Origin: a bacterium
GTDB taxonomy: Bacteria > Patescibacteriota > Minisyncoccia > Minisyncoccales > DAOVPY01
Assembly (NCBI GenBank): GCA_030596105.1
Contig: JAUVKU010000004.1
Location: 1-39,832 of the forward strand
DNA length: 39,832 nt
Direction: 5' to 3'
In this document: piece by piece, positions 1 through 7,337 of the stretch
Position numbering within the stretch: the stretch's first letter is position 1
Layout: every line of letters begins with the position of its first letter
Translations under genes and position numbers: made by a program
Notes under the pieces: generated by a model
Told to the model about the DNA's origin: nothing
Database searches by the model: none
The model's input: the letters and a program-made list of their open reading frames with translations, nothing else

Positions 1-236
1 ATTTTAATTCCGGAGATTCAATTTATATAGACGGAAATTATGTGGCCATATTGTTTGAACACAACGGATTTGAAGGAGAATGTGAAGTTTTCTTTGAAAG
101 CGATCCATTTTTAAGAAATAACGATATCGCCAAATGCCCAACTTACGAATATTTACTTCTGTGGCCATGGCCAATATCTATAACTCCACATGCCTGTTTT
201 AAATCATATATTATTAGGCAAGGAATAAAACAATAA
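1..236 (+). CDS. Pilin-crystallin surface protein, 3' fragment (array copy 1)
   Basis: The window opens inside this gene; the frame is open from position 3 to the stop at 234-236, so about 77 C-terminal residues are visible. They are almost identical to the C-termini of the two complete genes that follow: a beta/gamma-crystallin-like strand motif (AILFEHNGF, then GECEVFFESDPFL), a conserved CPTYEY, WPWP and a final SYIIRQGIKQ. Differences from the next copy cluster around RNNDIAKC and EYLLLWPWP. The stop lies 17 nt before the next start, the same spacing as between the two complete copies, and stop-to-stop distance is 1406 bp for each unit, so this is the 3' end of another unit of the same tandem array. 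An internal ATG at 42 is not the true start. Confidence 0.85.
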   Translation, partial: FNSGDSIYIDGNYVAILFEHNGFEGECEVFFESDPFLRNNDIAKCPTYEYLLLWPWPISITPHACFKSYIIRQGIKQ

Positions 237-253
237 TTACCAAATTTCATAAT

Positions 254-1642
254 ATGTTAAAAAATAAACGAAAATTTATCCTTGTTTGCCTATTGGGAAT
301 TTTAACGCTATTCTTATTCTCTGATTTTTCTTTTGCAACTGAATTAGAAATTGAATATCCAACATTTGGAGATGCGCAAACCCCGATGTCCACAAAAACA
401 TGGCTCCCTGACTACATAAAATACATATTTAATTTCTCTTTAATATTGGCTGGAATTATTGCTTTTGGATCTTTAGCTTATGGCGGATTTTGCTATTTAA
501 TTGCCACTGGAAACCCAACAGCCATAAGAGAAGGAAAAGATCAAATATTAGCCAGCATATTAGGGTTAATTATTATTCTCTGCTCTTTCTTAATTTTGAA
601 CACAATAAATCCGCAATTATTAATTCTTAATCCAGCAATAAAAGGAACACCGAGTCCTGTTGTTCTTTATAAAAAAGCAAACTGCCCAGGGGGCACTAAC
701 CCAGAACAATCAGGCGAAATAGAGGGAATAGATTATATGAGAATAAAAAGAAGCGAAAAAAGTTTAGATAAATTAAACTCGCAAGTTGGCTCAATTTTTT
801 TCCAGAAAGATGGTAGCGATTTAAATGTTACTACTTATAGCGATGAAGGATGGATGGGTGGAAAAAGATTGTTCACTAAGCATGAAGCTGAAACCTGTAT
901 AAATAGCCCAGGAATAATGAAATCAATTAAGCTTAGAGACATGCTTACAGGAGTTTATCTATGCAAAAACAGCAATAAAGAAAATTGTCTCTATTATAAT
1001 AGTTCAACCGCAGCCTTTCCGCCAGAATGGGACAACCAAATTACTTATATATTTTATAAACAACCAAAAGAAGGAGCAAAATATAGAGCAATTTTACACG
1101 AAAATAAAAACTATAAAGGCGCCTGCCATTTTATTGATAAATTAGATGGAAATGTAAAAAATATTAAAGAAACAAATAAATGGGTGTCTTCTATAACAAT
1201 TTTCAAACAACCAGAAGAAGCTTTTATAGATAAGGGAATAATTCTTTATAAAAACAGAGATTATAATGTGGAAACTTGCGCCCTACATCCAGGATGCGCA
1301 AATGGTAAATGCGCTGGCTCAAGTTATTGTGGGCCAGGAAATACTTCCCCTGGATGTTTTTGTGATGGAACTCATCTAAACGCTACTCAGACAAATACGC
1401 CTGAAAATTTTAATTCCGGAGATTCAATTTATATAGACGGAAATTATATGGCCATATTGTTTGAACACAACGGATTTGGAGGAGAGTGTGAAGTTTTCTT
1501 TGAAAGCGATCCATTTTTAAGAGATAACCCCATTGCCAAATGCCCAACTTACGAATATTCTGTGCTATGGCCATGGCCAATAGCTACAATCCCACATGCC
1601 TGTTTTAAATCATATATTATTAGGCAAGGAATAAAACAATAA
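254..1642 (+). CDS. Two-helix pilin-like protein with beta/gamma-crystallin-like ectodomain (copy 2)
   Basis: This 462-aa protein begins with a signal peptide (KRKFILVCLLGILTLFLF, cleavage near SFA-TE at about residue 28). Two hydrophobic helices follow at about residues 55-85 and 98-120, separated by a short polar loop with GNPTAIREGKDQI. This is the layout of the small type IV secretion-type pilins common in CPR bacteria, and resembles the 113- and 116-aa proteins at 17185 and 17648. From about residue 135 the chain becomes a Cys-rich domain with repeated motifs of beta/gamma-crystallin type, for example AILHENKNYKGACHF followed about 25 residues later by WVSSITIF, and AILFEHNGFGGECEVFF. 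Four or five such motifs can be counted. The many cysteines suggest disulfides and an extracellular location. Function is unknown; adhesion or surface recognition is inference. No Shine-Dalgarno sequence is evident. Confidence 0.8.
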   Translation: MLKNKRKFILVCLLGILTLFLFSDFSFATELEIEYPTFGDAQTPMSTKTWLPDYIKYIFNFSLILAGIIAFGSLAYGGFCYLIATGNPTAIREGKDQILASILGLIIILCSFLILNTINPQLLILNPAIKGTPSPVVLYKKANCPGGTNPEQSGEIEGIDYMRIKRSEKSLDKLNSQVGSIFFQKDGSDLNVTTYSDEGWMGGKRLFTKHEAETCINSPGIMKSIKLRDMLTGVYLCKNSNKENCLYYNSSTAAFPPEWDNQITYIFYKQPKEGAKYRAILHENKNYKGACHFIDKLDGNVKNIKETNKWVSSITIFKQPEEAFIDKGIILYKNRDYNVETCALHPGCANGKCAGSSYCGPGNTSPGCFCDGTHLNATQTNTPENFNSGDSIYIDGNYMAILFEHNGFGGECEVFFESDPFLRDNPIAKCPTYEYSVLWPWPIATIPHACFKSYIIRQGIKQ

Positions 1643-1659
1643 TTACCAAATTTCATAAT

Positions 1660-3048
1660 ATGTTAAAAAATAAACGAAAATTTATCCTTGTTTGCCTGTT
1701 GGGAATTTTAACGCTATTCTTATTCTCTGATTTTTCTTTTGCAACTGAATTAGAAATTGAATATCCAACATTTGGAGATGCGCAAACCCCGATGTCCACA
1801 AGAACATGGCTCCCTGATTACATAAAATACATATTTAATCTTTCTTTGATGTTCACTGGAATTATTGCTTTTGGATCTTTAGCTTATGGCGGATTTTGCT
1901 ATTTAATTGGCGGTGGAAACCCAACAGCCATAAAAGAAGGAAAAGATCAAATATTAGCCAGTATATTAGGGCTAATTATTATTCTCTGCTCTTTCTTAAT
2001 TTTAAACACAATAAATCCACAATTATTAGTTCTTAATCCAACAATAAAAAGCTCGCCAACAAACCCTTTTATTATTCTTTATAGTCAATCAGGCTGTCCG
2101 GGGGGCGCTAACCCAGAACAATCAGGCGGAATAGAGGGTATAGATTATATGAAAATAAGAAAAAGCAAAGGATGGTTGGGCGAATTGGGCGGAAAAGTTC
2201 GTTCAATGTATTGCAACAAATCAGGTGACGATTTAAACATTATTAATTATCATTTTGAAAACTGGGAAGGAGGGCATAAATTACACGAAAAGCACTCAGC
2301 TAAAACTTGTATATCTGATCCAGGAAAAACATACTCAGTTGAACTTGTAGATAAACACAAGGGAGTTTATTTGTGTAAAGATGGCCATAAATCTGTAAAA
2401 AATTGCCTCTATTACAATCATTCAAGCGCGGCTTTTCCAGCAACATGGGACAACCAAATTACTCAAATATTTTTCAATCAGCCAGAAGAAGGAGCACAAT
2501 ACAGAGCAATTTTACACGAAAAAACAAACTATAAGGGCGCCTGCGATTATATTGAGACAAAAACAGATAATCCAAAAAAAATTAACGATACAATAAATTG
2601 GGTATCTTCTATAACAATTTTCAAAGAGCCAGAAAAAGAAACTTCAGGAAATGGAGTAATTCTTTATGAAAACAGAGATTATAATGTGGAAACTTGCGAC
2701 TTACATCCCGAGTGTGTAAATGGTGAATGCGATAGCTTACCAGAAGATACTTCCTCTGGATGTTTTTGCGATGGATCTCATCTACATGCGAACCAAATAG
2801 ATACGCCTGAAAATTTTAATTTCGGAGATTCAATTTATGTGGACGGAGATTATGTAGCTATATTATATGAATACCACGGATTCGGAGGAGAGTGTGAAGT
2901 TTTCTTTGAAAGCGATCCATTTTTAAGAGATAACCCCATTGCCAAATGCCCAACTTACGAATATTCTGTGCTATGGCCATGGCCAATATCTACAACCCCA
3001 CACGCTTGTTTTAAATCATATATTGTTCGGCAAGGAACAAGACAATAA
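1660..3048 (+). CDS. Two-helix pilin-like protein with beta/gamma-crystallin-like ectodomain (copy 3)
   Basis: This is the third array member, again exactly 462 aa. Residues 1-125 (signal peptide, two helices, GNPTAIKEGKDQI loop) and the last ~70 residues are nearly identical to the preceding copy, as is the 17-nt spacer. Residues about 135-380 diverge strongly and contain compensating insertions and deletions, for example SGCPGGANPEQSGGIEGIDY and the KSVKNCLYYNHSS region. The crystallin-like motifs persist: AILHEKTNYKGACDY with WVSSITIF, VILYENRDYNVETC, and AILYEYHGFGGECEVFF. A terminator follows, so this is the last gene of the array. The pattern of constant ends and a variable middle suggests gene conversion at the flanks or diversifying selection on the ectodomain (inference). 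Confidence 0.8.
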   Translation: MLKNKRKFILVCLLGILTLFLFSDFSFATELEIEYPTFGDAQTPMSTRTWLPDYIKYIFNLSLMFTGIIAFGSLAYGGFCYLIGGGNPTAIKEGKDQILASILGLIIILCSFLILNTINPQLLVLNPTIKSSPTNPFIILYSQSGCPGGANPEQSGGIEGIDYMKIRKSKGWLGELGGKVRSMYCNKSGDDLNIINYHFENWEGGHKLHEKHSAKTCISDPGKTYSVELVDKHKGVYLCKDGHKSVKNCLYYNHSSAAFPATWDNQITQIFFNQPEEGAQYRAILHEKTNYKGACDYIETKTDNPKKINDTINWVSSITIFKEPEKETSGNGVILYENRDYNVETCDLHPECVNGECDSLPEDTSSGCFCDGSHLHANQIDTPENFNFGDSIYVDGDYVAILYEYHGFGGECEVFFESDPFLRDNPIAKCPTYEYSVLWPWPISTTPHACFKSYIVRQGTRQ

Positions 3049-3094
3049 TTAATACGCCTATTGTCTATTAATTATTGAATGTATTGTTTAAACT

Positions 3095-3126
3095 AAAAAC
3101 CCTATTATTTATATAATAGGGTTTTT
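3095..3126. terminator. Bidirectional terminator, pilin array / khpB
   Basis: Arms AAAAACCCTATTAT (3095-3108) and its exact complement (3113-3126) close a 4-nt loop. A run of T follows on each strand, and the hairpin sits between the convergent pilin array and khpB. Confidence 0.85.
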
Positions 3127-3153
3127 AAATAAACAAAATACAAATATTAATAA

Positions 3154-3633
3154 TCATGGAGACAGTTTTATAATTACTCTTCTTTCTGCTTCTTCTCCAA
3201 TACTTTCAGAAGTAATACCTGCTCTTTCTTCTATCTCAAGATGTATAATTCTCCTTTCGTATCCAGACATCGGTGCTAAAACCCTTTCTTTGCCAAATAA
3301 AGCAACTTCATCCGCTACTGATTTAGTAAGTTCTTTCAAGTATTCTATTCTCTTCTCTTTGTAGCCATTAATATCTATATTAATATAAAAAGGTTCTTGG
3401 TCTGAATTCGCAGAAAAAATATTCTTCTTAATAATAGATTTCAAAAGCCGTTGAACATCAATCATTGTTTGTCCTTTTTCTCCAATTAAAGTTTTGGGCT
3501 CCTCTGTTTTTATGTAAATAGGAATAATAGAATCGTTAATCTTTTTTACTTCAATCTCCACATCAAAATCCATTTTTTCAAAAAATTCTTCAGTAATTTT
3601 TTTAATTTTTTCTAATTCTTTTTTTCCAATCAT
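3154..3633 (-). CDS. khpB: KhpB/Jag-type RNA-binding protein (KH-R3H)
   Basis: This 159-aa protein is the last gene of the rpmH-rnpA-yidD-yidC cluster. A KH domain is marked by LIGEKGQTMIDVQRLL (about residues 50-65). It is followed by an R3H-type domain (about residues 100-158) with PMSGYERRIIHLEI and a second Arg/Glu-rich stretch ending ERRVIIKLSP. The N-terminal Jag_N domain found in Firmicutes homologues is absent, giving a minimal form. In studied bacteria KhpB with KhpA binds mRNAs and affects cell elongation and division; here the role is inferred from family and context. It lies 4 nt downstream of yidC and is probably cotranscribed. Confidence 0.88.
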   Translation of the reverse strand: MIGKKELEKIKKITEEFFEKMDFDVEIEVKKINDSIIPIYIKTEEPKTLIGEKGQTMIDVQRLLKSIIKKNIFSANSDQEPFYINIDINGYKEKRIEYLKELTKSVADEVALFGKERVLAPMSGYERRIIHLEIEERAGITSESIGEEAERRVIIKLSP

Positions 3634-3637
3634 AAAA

Positions 3638-4402
3638 TCATTTTTCTGTTTGAATATTTAACTGCTTGATCTCTTGAGATTTAAAAATAAAATGCTGTTG
3701 AGCAATTGCAAAAATAGTAAAGGTTGCCCAATAAAGACCAATCGCTGATGGTAAATTCCAAAGAATAAACACAGTAAAAATTGGAAAAAAATAAAGCATT
3801 TGCTTTTGCATAATATCTGAAAATTGAGTCTCTTTATTATTTTTCTTAATAGGTTGCTCTTTATTTGTTTTCTTTTGAGAAGACATCATCTTTGTTTGAA
3901 AAAACTGCAAACAACCAGCAAGGAAAGCTAGGGGAATACAAGGAACAGATAAATCAATTAGACCTAAAAACATTGGATCAATTACTCCAGAGAAGGGGAC
4001 AAAGCTATAAAGATGAACCATTTCACCATCTTTAAACCCATTCCAAAAAACTCTATAAAGCGCAATAATAATCGGGAGTTGAACCAATAATGGCAAACAA
4101 CCAGAAAGGGGATTTATCTTTTCTTTTTGATAAAATGCCATCATCGCTTTTGCCTGCTTTTCCTTGTCGTGCTTAAATTTTTCCTGAATTTCTTTCATTC
4201 TGGGCTGTAATTCAGCAAGAGCTTTTTGAGCTTTAATACCCTTAATTCCCAAGGGAGACAACGCGAGTTTTATTAAAACTGTTAAAACAATAACAGCAAT
4301 TCCAAAATCATTTCCAGGTAAATATTCATACAACAATATTAAGGCATTAAACAATGGCTCATATAGAAGGGTATTAAAACAATTTATAAAAAATTCAAAC
4401 AT
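3638..4402 (-). CDS. yidC: Membrane protein insertase YidC (Oxa1 family)
   Basis: At 254 aa this is the short SpoIIIJ/Oxa1-type insertase without the periplasmic domain of proteobacterial YidC. Transmembrane segments are visible at about residues 10-30, 33-55, 103-125, 150-170 and 205-240. The cytoplasmic hairpin after the second segment carries the expected basic coiled coil (ALAELQPRMKEIQEKFKHDK), followed by NPLSGCLPLLVQLPIIIALY, a strong family signature. The basic residue in the hydrophilic groove is supplied by Lys (VLIKLALSP). It inserts and folds inner-membrane proteins, with or without SecYEG. It follows yidD and precedes khpB, the canonical order. No lipobox cysteine is present at the N-terminus. 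Confidence 0.95.
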   Translation of the reverse strand: MFEFFINCFNTLLYEPLFNALILLYEYLPGNDFGIAVIVLTVLIKLALSPLGIKGIKAQKALAELQPRMKEIQEKFKHDKEKQAKAMMAFYQKEKINPLSGCLPLLVQLPIIIALYRVFWNGFKDGEMVHLYSFVPFSGVIDPMFLGLIDLSVPCIPLAFLAGCLQFFQTKMMSSQKKTNKEQPIKKNNKETQFSDIMQKQMLYFFPIFTVFILWNLPSAIGLYWATFTIFAIAQQHFIFKSQEIKQLNIQTEK

Positions 4403-4454
4403 ATATAATCTTATAATTTAGAACTTAAAATTTAAAACTTCCGAATTCCAAACT

Positions 4455-4697
4455 TTATGGGTAATCTATTCCGCCCCCATTAAATGGGTGGCACCTCAGT
4501 ATCCGCATTAATGCCTTCCAACACCCCTTTACTGCTCCATACTTTTTTATCGCCAAACAAGAATATTCTGAACAAGATGGATAAAAACGACAATGATTAC
4601 CTAAATAAGGAGAAATAAACTGCTGATAGAACCTTATAGCGCAAAACAATATCGCCTCTACACCATAATAATTTTTTAAAACTAATTTTTTAAACAT
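4455..4697 (-). CDS. yidD: Membrane protein insertion efficiency factor YidD
   Basis: This 80-aa protein matches the small YidD family nearly end to end: [20 protein letters not shown], then [16 protein letters not shown], and the terminal [13 protein letters not shown]. The N-terminal amphipathic or hydrophobic stretch suggests peripheral inner-membrane association, where the family assists YidC. The start overlaps the end of rnpA by 16 bp, indicating translational coupling. Confidence 0.95.
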   Translation of the reverse strand: MFKKLVLKNYYGVEAILFCAIRFYQQFISPYLGNHCRFYPSCSEYSCLAIKKYGAVKGCWKALMRILRCHPFNGGGIDYP

Positions 4698-5026
4698 CTT
4701 GCTCTAATAAGAATTTTATCAATATTTTTTTCTATTTCTTGAAAACTTTGACTCTCAATGCCTATATTTGTTATCACTACCACATCTATTCCTTTTTTTA
4801 TCTTAGATAATTTTTTAAAAATTATTGCCCTTAATCTTCTTTTAACTTTATTGCGAACAACCGCTTTTTTTGAAATTTTTTGGCTAACAATAAACCCAAA
4901 CCTGCTTTCACTCAAATCGTTTTTATACATTTTCAAAAACAAAAACCCCTCTCTAATCCCTTTCCCTTGCTTAAAAACCCTTTCAAAATCTTTCTTTTTT
5001 TTAAGACAATTCTGCTTAGGCAACAT
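4682..5026 (-). CDS. rnpA: Ribonuclease P protein component
   Basis: This 114-aa protein is the protein subunit of RNase P, which with the catalytic RNA removes 5' leaders from pre-tRNAs. The signature [11 protein letters not shown] (RNR motif, about residues 59-69) is present, preceded by [15 protein letters not shown] and by an N-terminal [16 protein letters not shown] region typical of the family. It lies between rpmH and yidD in the standard order. A 25-nt gap separates it from rpmH, so the two are likely cotranscribed from the promoter at 5257-5285. The RNase P RNA gene is not in this window. Confidence 0.95.
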   Translation of the reverse strand: MLPKQNCLKKKKDFERVFKQGKGIREGFLFLKMYKNDLSESRFGFIVSQKISKKAVVRNKVKRRLRAIIFKKLSKIKKGIDVVVITNIGIESQSFQEIEKNIDKILIRARCLKN

Positions 5027-5051
5027 ATTTAGTGAGATTAAACAATCTGAC

Positions 5052-5186
5052 TTATACGGTTAATTCTTTTCTTCCTTTAATTCTTCTTCTGCTCAAAACC
5101 CGCCTGCCACCAACAGTTTTTTTTCGTGCTAAAAACCCGTGAGTTCTTTTCCGCTTTTTTTTCTTTGGTTGATAAGTTATTGACAT
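5052..5186 (-). CDS. rpmH: 50S ribosomal protein bL34
   Basis: This 44-aa gene was found by translating the gap upstream of rnpA. It begins [18 protein letters not shown], continues [20 protein letters not shown] and ends RKELTV. The family signature (KRKRTHGF followed by [13 protein letters not shown]) is complete and the length is normal. It heads the rpmH-rnpA-yidD-yidC-khpB operon. The start codon at 5184-5186 has no strong Shine-Dalgarno sequence but is fixed by the conserved N-terminus. A promoter lies 71 nt upstream with an inverted repeat in the leader. Confidence 0.97.
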   Translation of the reverse strand: MSITYQPKKKKRKRTHGFLARKKTVGGRRVLSRRRIKGRKELTV

Positions 5187-5211
5187 AAATAATCTTATAT
5201 TGAAACAAATT

Positions 5212-5234
5212 TGTGTAGATATCTAGTCTACACA
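5212..5234. repeat. Inverted repeat in the rpmH leader
   Basis: Perfect 8-bp arms TGTGTAGA (5212-5219) and TCTACACA (5227-5234) are separated by 7 nt. A nested palindrome TAGATATCTA occupies 5216-5225. The repeat lies between the predicted rpmH transcription start (~5250) and the start codon, so it could act as an operator or as an mRNA leader hairpin. It could also be a protein-binding site at this origin-type locus. Its function is not established. Confidence 0.5.
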
Positions 5235-5256
5235 TATACTGTTATTCTATAATTTT

Positions 5257-5285
5257 ATATTAACAACAGACACTCTAAAAGTCAA
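5257..5285 (-). promoter_or_regulatory. Sigma70-type promoter of the rpmH operon
   Basis: Read on the minus strand, -35 TTGACT (5280-5285) and -10 TAATAT (5257-5262) are separated by exactly 17 nt. Transcription would start near 5250 and give a leader of about 65 nt before rpmH. Confidence 0.65.
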
Positions 5286-5320
5286 TGTGAAAACACTGCT
5301 TTATTCTAAGTTCTAATCTG

Positions 5321-5393
5321 GGTGAGCGAGGAGATTCGAACTCCCCCTAAGAACTCCACAGGTTCTTGTGCTATCCACTACACTACGCCCACC
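5321..5393 (-). tRNA. tRNA-His (GTG)
   Basis: A complete cloverleaf can be drawn on the minus strand. The anticodon stem AGAAC/GTTCT closes the loop CTGTGGA with anticodon GTG. The acceptor forms eight pairs if the extra G at -1 (position 5393) pairs with C73, the hallmark of tRNA-His. The T-arm carries TTCGAAT. A full CCA end after C73 is not encoded. Confidence 0.93.
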
Positions 5394-5429
5394 ATATTCA
5401 AAAAATTATTGGTTGATAGGCCAATATAG

Positions 5430-5503
5430 TACCCCCAGCGCGATTTGAACGCGCAACCTACTCCTTAGAAGGGAGTTGCTCTATCCAGTTGAGCTACAGG
5501 GGC
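5430..5503 (-). tRNA. tRNA-Arg (TCT)
   Basis: Minus-strand cloverleaf with acceptor GCCCCTG/TGGGGGT (three wobble pairs) and discriminator A. The anticodon stem ACTCC/GGAGT closes the loop CTTCTAA, giving anticodon TCT. The T-stem is GCGCG/CGCGC with loop TTCAAAT. CCA is not encoded. It lies 36 nt upstream of tRNA-His and both may share a transcript. Confidence 0.94.
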
Positions 5504-5569
5504 ATATCAAATTTATAAATCTTTATTTTCAAAATTATAATAACACACTTATTCATTTTCTACAAATAT

Positions 5570-5591
5570 AAAAATCCCGCTATATGGGATT
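5570..5591 (-). terminator. Terminator of the histidine kinase gene
   Basis: On the minus strand AATCCC and GGGATT pair across a 7-nt loop and are followed by a short T run. It lies about 50 nt after the kinase stop and before the tRNA pair. Confidence 0.55.
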
Positions 5592-5638
5592 AAACAATAA
5601 ACACATATTGAATCTATGACTTAAAATCTAAAAAAATA

Positions 5639-6625
5639 TTATTTAGTTGGCAAGGTAAACCAAAAAATTGAACCACAATCTTCTTTGGATTTAAAATCAA
5701 GCTCTCCGTTTAACTCTTCTATGATTGACCTAGCAATATAAAGGCCCAATCCACTTCCTTCTGTCTTATGTTTTGACGCATTTTTAGCTCTAAAAAATTT
5801 CTGAAAAATATATTTTTCATCCATTTTCGAAATTCCTATTCCATTATCTTTTATCTTAAAACAAATTTTATTACGGATTTTTCTAATATTAATTTCTACT
5901 TTTTTTATCTCTTTTCCAGACACAACAGAATTTTTTTTAGAAGAATAATGGATAGCGTTATTCAAAAGATTTTCAACGACTGTTCTAATTTGAAAACGAT
6001 CTCCAACAATTATCGGCAAATCTTCATCAAAATCAAATTCTACTTTGACATCCATTTTTTTAATAAAAGATTTAGCCTCTTGAATTAATTGCTTTGTAAT
6101 CTCTACTAAATTAATTTTTTCTTTTTTAAATAAAAAAACTCCTTTTTGTATCCTTGAAACAGTTATAAGCTGGTTTACCAACTCTGCCATTCGTATACTA
6201 TTATCTTCTAAAATTTTAAAATATTCTTGTTTTTCTGTCTGATCTTTATCTGTAATTACCTCTTTTTTTGAAGATTTTAAAATATCAATTGTCCATTTCA
6301 AATTGGTAATAGGAGTTCTTAATTGATGAGAAACTATACCAATAAACTCTGTTTTCATACGATTTGCTTCAGCTAATCGCTCAAAACTTTGAATAATAAT
6401 ATTGCCAACAACAAACAAAATGAAGGTAGAAACAAGCGTAATCAAAGCAAGAAATTCTGAATTTTCAACAAAAAATGCCCCAAGACTAAAAATTAATAAA
6501 ATTACAAAAATGATAACAATCCCCATTATAAAAAATAGAAATTGAGGGCATTGCCAAACAGGAATACTGTAATTCTGACATTTGGCGATAATATTAAGTT
6601 CGTCAAAAATTTTTTTAAAACTCAT
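5639..6625 (-). CDS. Membrane sensor histidine kinase, orphan
   Basis: This 328-aa protein has two transmembrane helices (about residues 29-51 and 57-80) with almost no extracellular loop. A HisKA domain follows, with the phosphoacceptor in FIGIVSHQLRTPITNLKW (His100). The C-terminal HATPase_c domain shows an N-box (VVENLLNNAIHYSS), a G1 box (DNGIGI), an F-box-like FQKFFRA and a G2 box (GSGLGLYIARSI). All catalytic elements look intact. The lack of a periplasmic sensor domain suggests it detects membrane or cytoplasmic cues (inference). No response regulator lies nearby, so its partner must be elsewhere. The gene stands alone between the tRNA clusters with its own terminator. Confidence 0.93.
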   Translation of the reverse strand: MSFKKIFDELNIIAKCQNYSIPVWQCPQFLFFIMGIVIIFVILLIFSLGAFFVENSEFLALITLVSTFILFVVGNIIIQSFERLAEANRMKTEFIGIVSHQLRTPITNLKWTIDILKSSKKEVITDKDQTEKQEYFKILEDNSIRMAELVNQLITVSRIQKGVFLFKKEKINLVEITKQLIQEAKSFIKKMDVKVEFDFDEDLPIIVGDRFQIRTVVENLLNNAIHYSSKKNSVVSGKEIKKVEINIRKIRNKICFKIKDNGIGISKMDEKYIFQKFFRAKNASKHKTEGSGLGLYIARSIIEELNGELDFKSKEDCGSIFWFTLPTK

Positions 6626-6674
6626 TTTATTATTTTAACATATTTAAAAATACAAAACAACAAAACGCATCATT

Positions 6675-6703
6675 TTGACTTCTAAAAAAATAGGTGCTAT
6701 AAA
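6675..6703 (+). promoter_or_regulatory. Promoter of the tRNA-Pro/tRNA-Gly unit
   Basis: A -35 TTGACT (6675-6680) and -10 TATAAA (6698-6703) are separated by 17 nt, with an extended -10 TGC immediately before the -10. It lies 19 nt upstream of tRNA-Pro, a normal distance for a stable-RNA promoter. Confidence 0.75.
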
Positions 6704-6722
6704 AAATAGGGGATAACAATAA

Positions 6723-6796
6723 CGGGGTATAGTGTGACGGTAGCACGAGTCCTTTGGGAGGATTTAGTTCCAGTTCAAATCTGGGTACCCCGACCA
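6723..6796 (+). tRNA. tRNA-Pro (TGG)
   Basis: Acceptor CGGGGTA/TACCCCG with discriminator A and an encoded CCA end (6794-6796). The anticodon stem AGTCC/GGATT closes loop TTTGGGA, giving anticodon TGG. The T-loop is TTCAAAT. It is cotranscribed with tRNA-Gly 12 nt downstream. Confidence 0.94.
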
Positions 6797-6808
6797 ATTA
6801 ATTTATTC

Positions 6809-6883
6809 GCGGGTGTCGTATAATGGTTATTACTCGGCCCTTCCAAGGCCGCGACGAGGGTTCGATCCCCTTCACCCGCTCCA
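6809..6883 (+). tRNA. tRNA-Gly (TCC)
   Basis: Acceptor GCGGGTG/CACCCGC, discriminator T, and an encoded CCA (6881-6883). The anticodon stem CGGCC/GGCCG closes loop CTTCCAA with anticodon TCC. The T-loop is TTCGATC. A strong terminator starts immediately after the CCA. Confidence 0.94.
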
Positions 6884-6930
6884 ATAAAACAAATCCCACC
6901 CCGATAAATCAGGGTGGGATTTGTTTTATT
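6884..6930. terminator. Strong bidirectional terminator, tRNA-Gly / HU gene
   Basis: Nearly perfect 18-19-bp arms (to 6901 and from 6912) contain the core ATCCCACCC/GGGTGGGAT and flanking A/T tracts that serve as the T run on either strand. It sits between the tRNA unit and the convergent HU gene. Confidence 0.9.
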
Positions 6931-6953
6931 ACTCGTTAATCAGCAATGCGCTT

Positions 6954-7226
6954 TTATTTTACCGCGTCCTTAAGAACCTTTCCTGCTTTAAATTTTGGAA
7001 CCTTCATCGCTGGAATTTTAATTTTTTCTCCTGTTTTTGGATTTCTTCCTTCCCTCGCTTTTCTATCGCTCACGCTAAACTTTCCAAAACCAGTAAAAAT
7101 GACTTCATTACCTTTTGATAAAGATTTAGTTATTTCATCTAGAACAACACCTAATGTTTCAGCTGCTTGAGTTTTAGGTAAACCCATTTTTTTTGCAATA
7201 GCTTCAATCATTTCATCTTTTGTCAT
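6954..7226 (-). CDS. HU-family DNA-binding protein
   Basis: This protein (90 aa from the chosen start MTKDEMIEAIAKK) is a histone-like nucleoid protein of the HU/IHF family. The family core is present: two N-terminal helices, then GFGKFSVSDRKAREGRNPKT, where the NPKTGEKIKIPA arm inserts into the DNA minor groove, and a C-terminal VPKFKAGKVLKDAVK. The start at 7226 matches the family N-terminus; an upstream ATG at 7244 would add MLLKYF and neither start has a visible Shine-Dalgarno sequence. A 14-bp palindrome GTTAATATATTAAC lies upstream at 7309-7322. The product probably acts as a homodimer that bends and compacts DNA. Confidence 0.93.
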   Translation of the reverse strand: MTKDEMIEAIAKKMGLPKTQAAETLGVVLDEITKSLSKGNEVIFTGFGKFSVSDRKAREGRNPKTGEKIKIPAMKVPKFKAGKVLKDAVK

Positions 7227-7337
7227 AAAATACTTTAACAACATTCAAATACTTTGATATTTAAGCAACAGACGATTGCCTGACACCTCTATACCCAAAT
7301 ATATAAATGTTAATATATTAACTACTTGATATAATGG

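Noticed and set aside
5212..5234. DnaA box cluster marking oriC
   Set aside because: The repeat TGTGTAGA does not match TTATCCACA well and no further boxes were seen around it.
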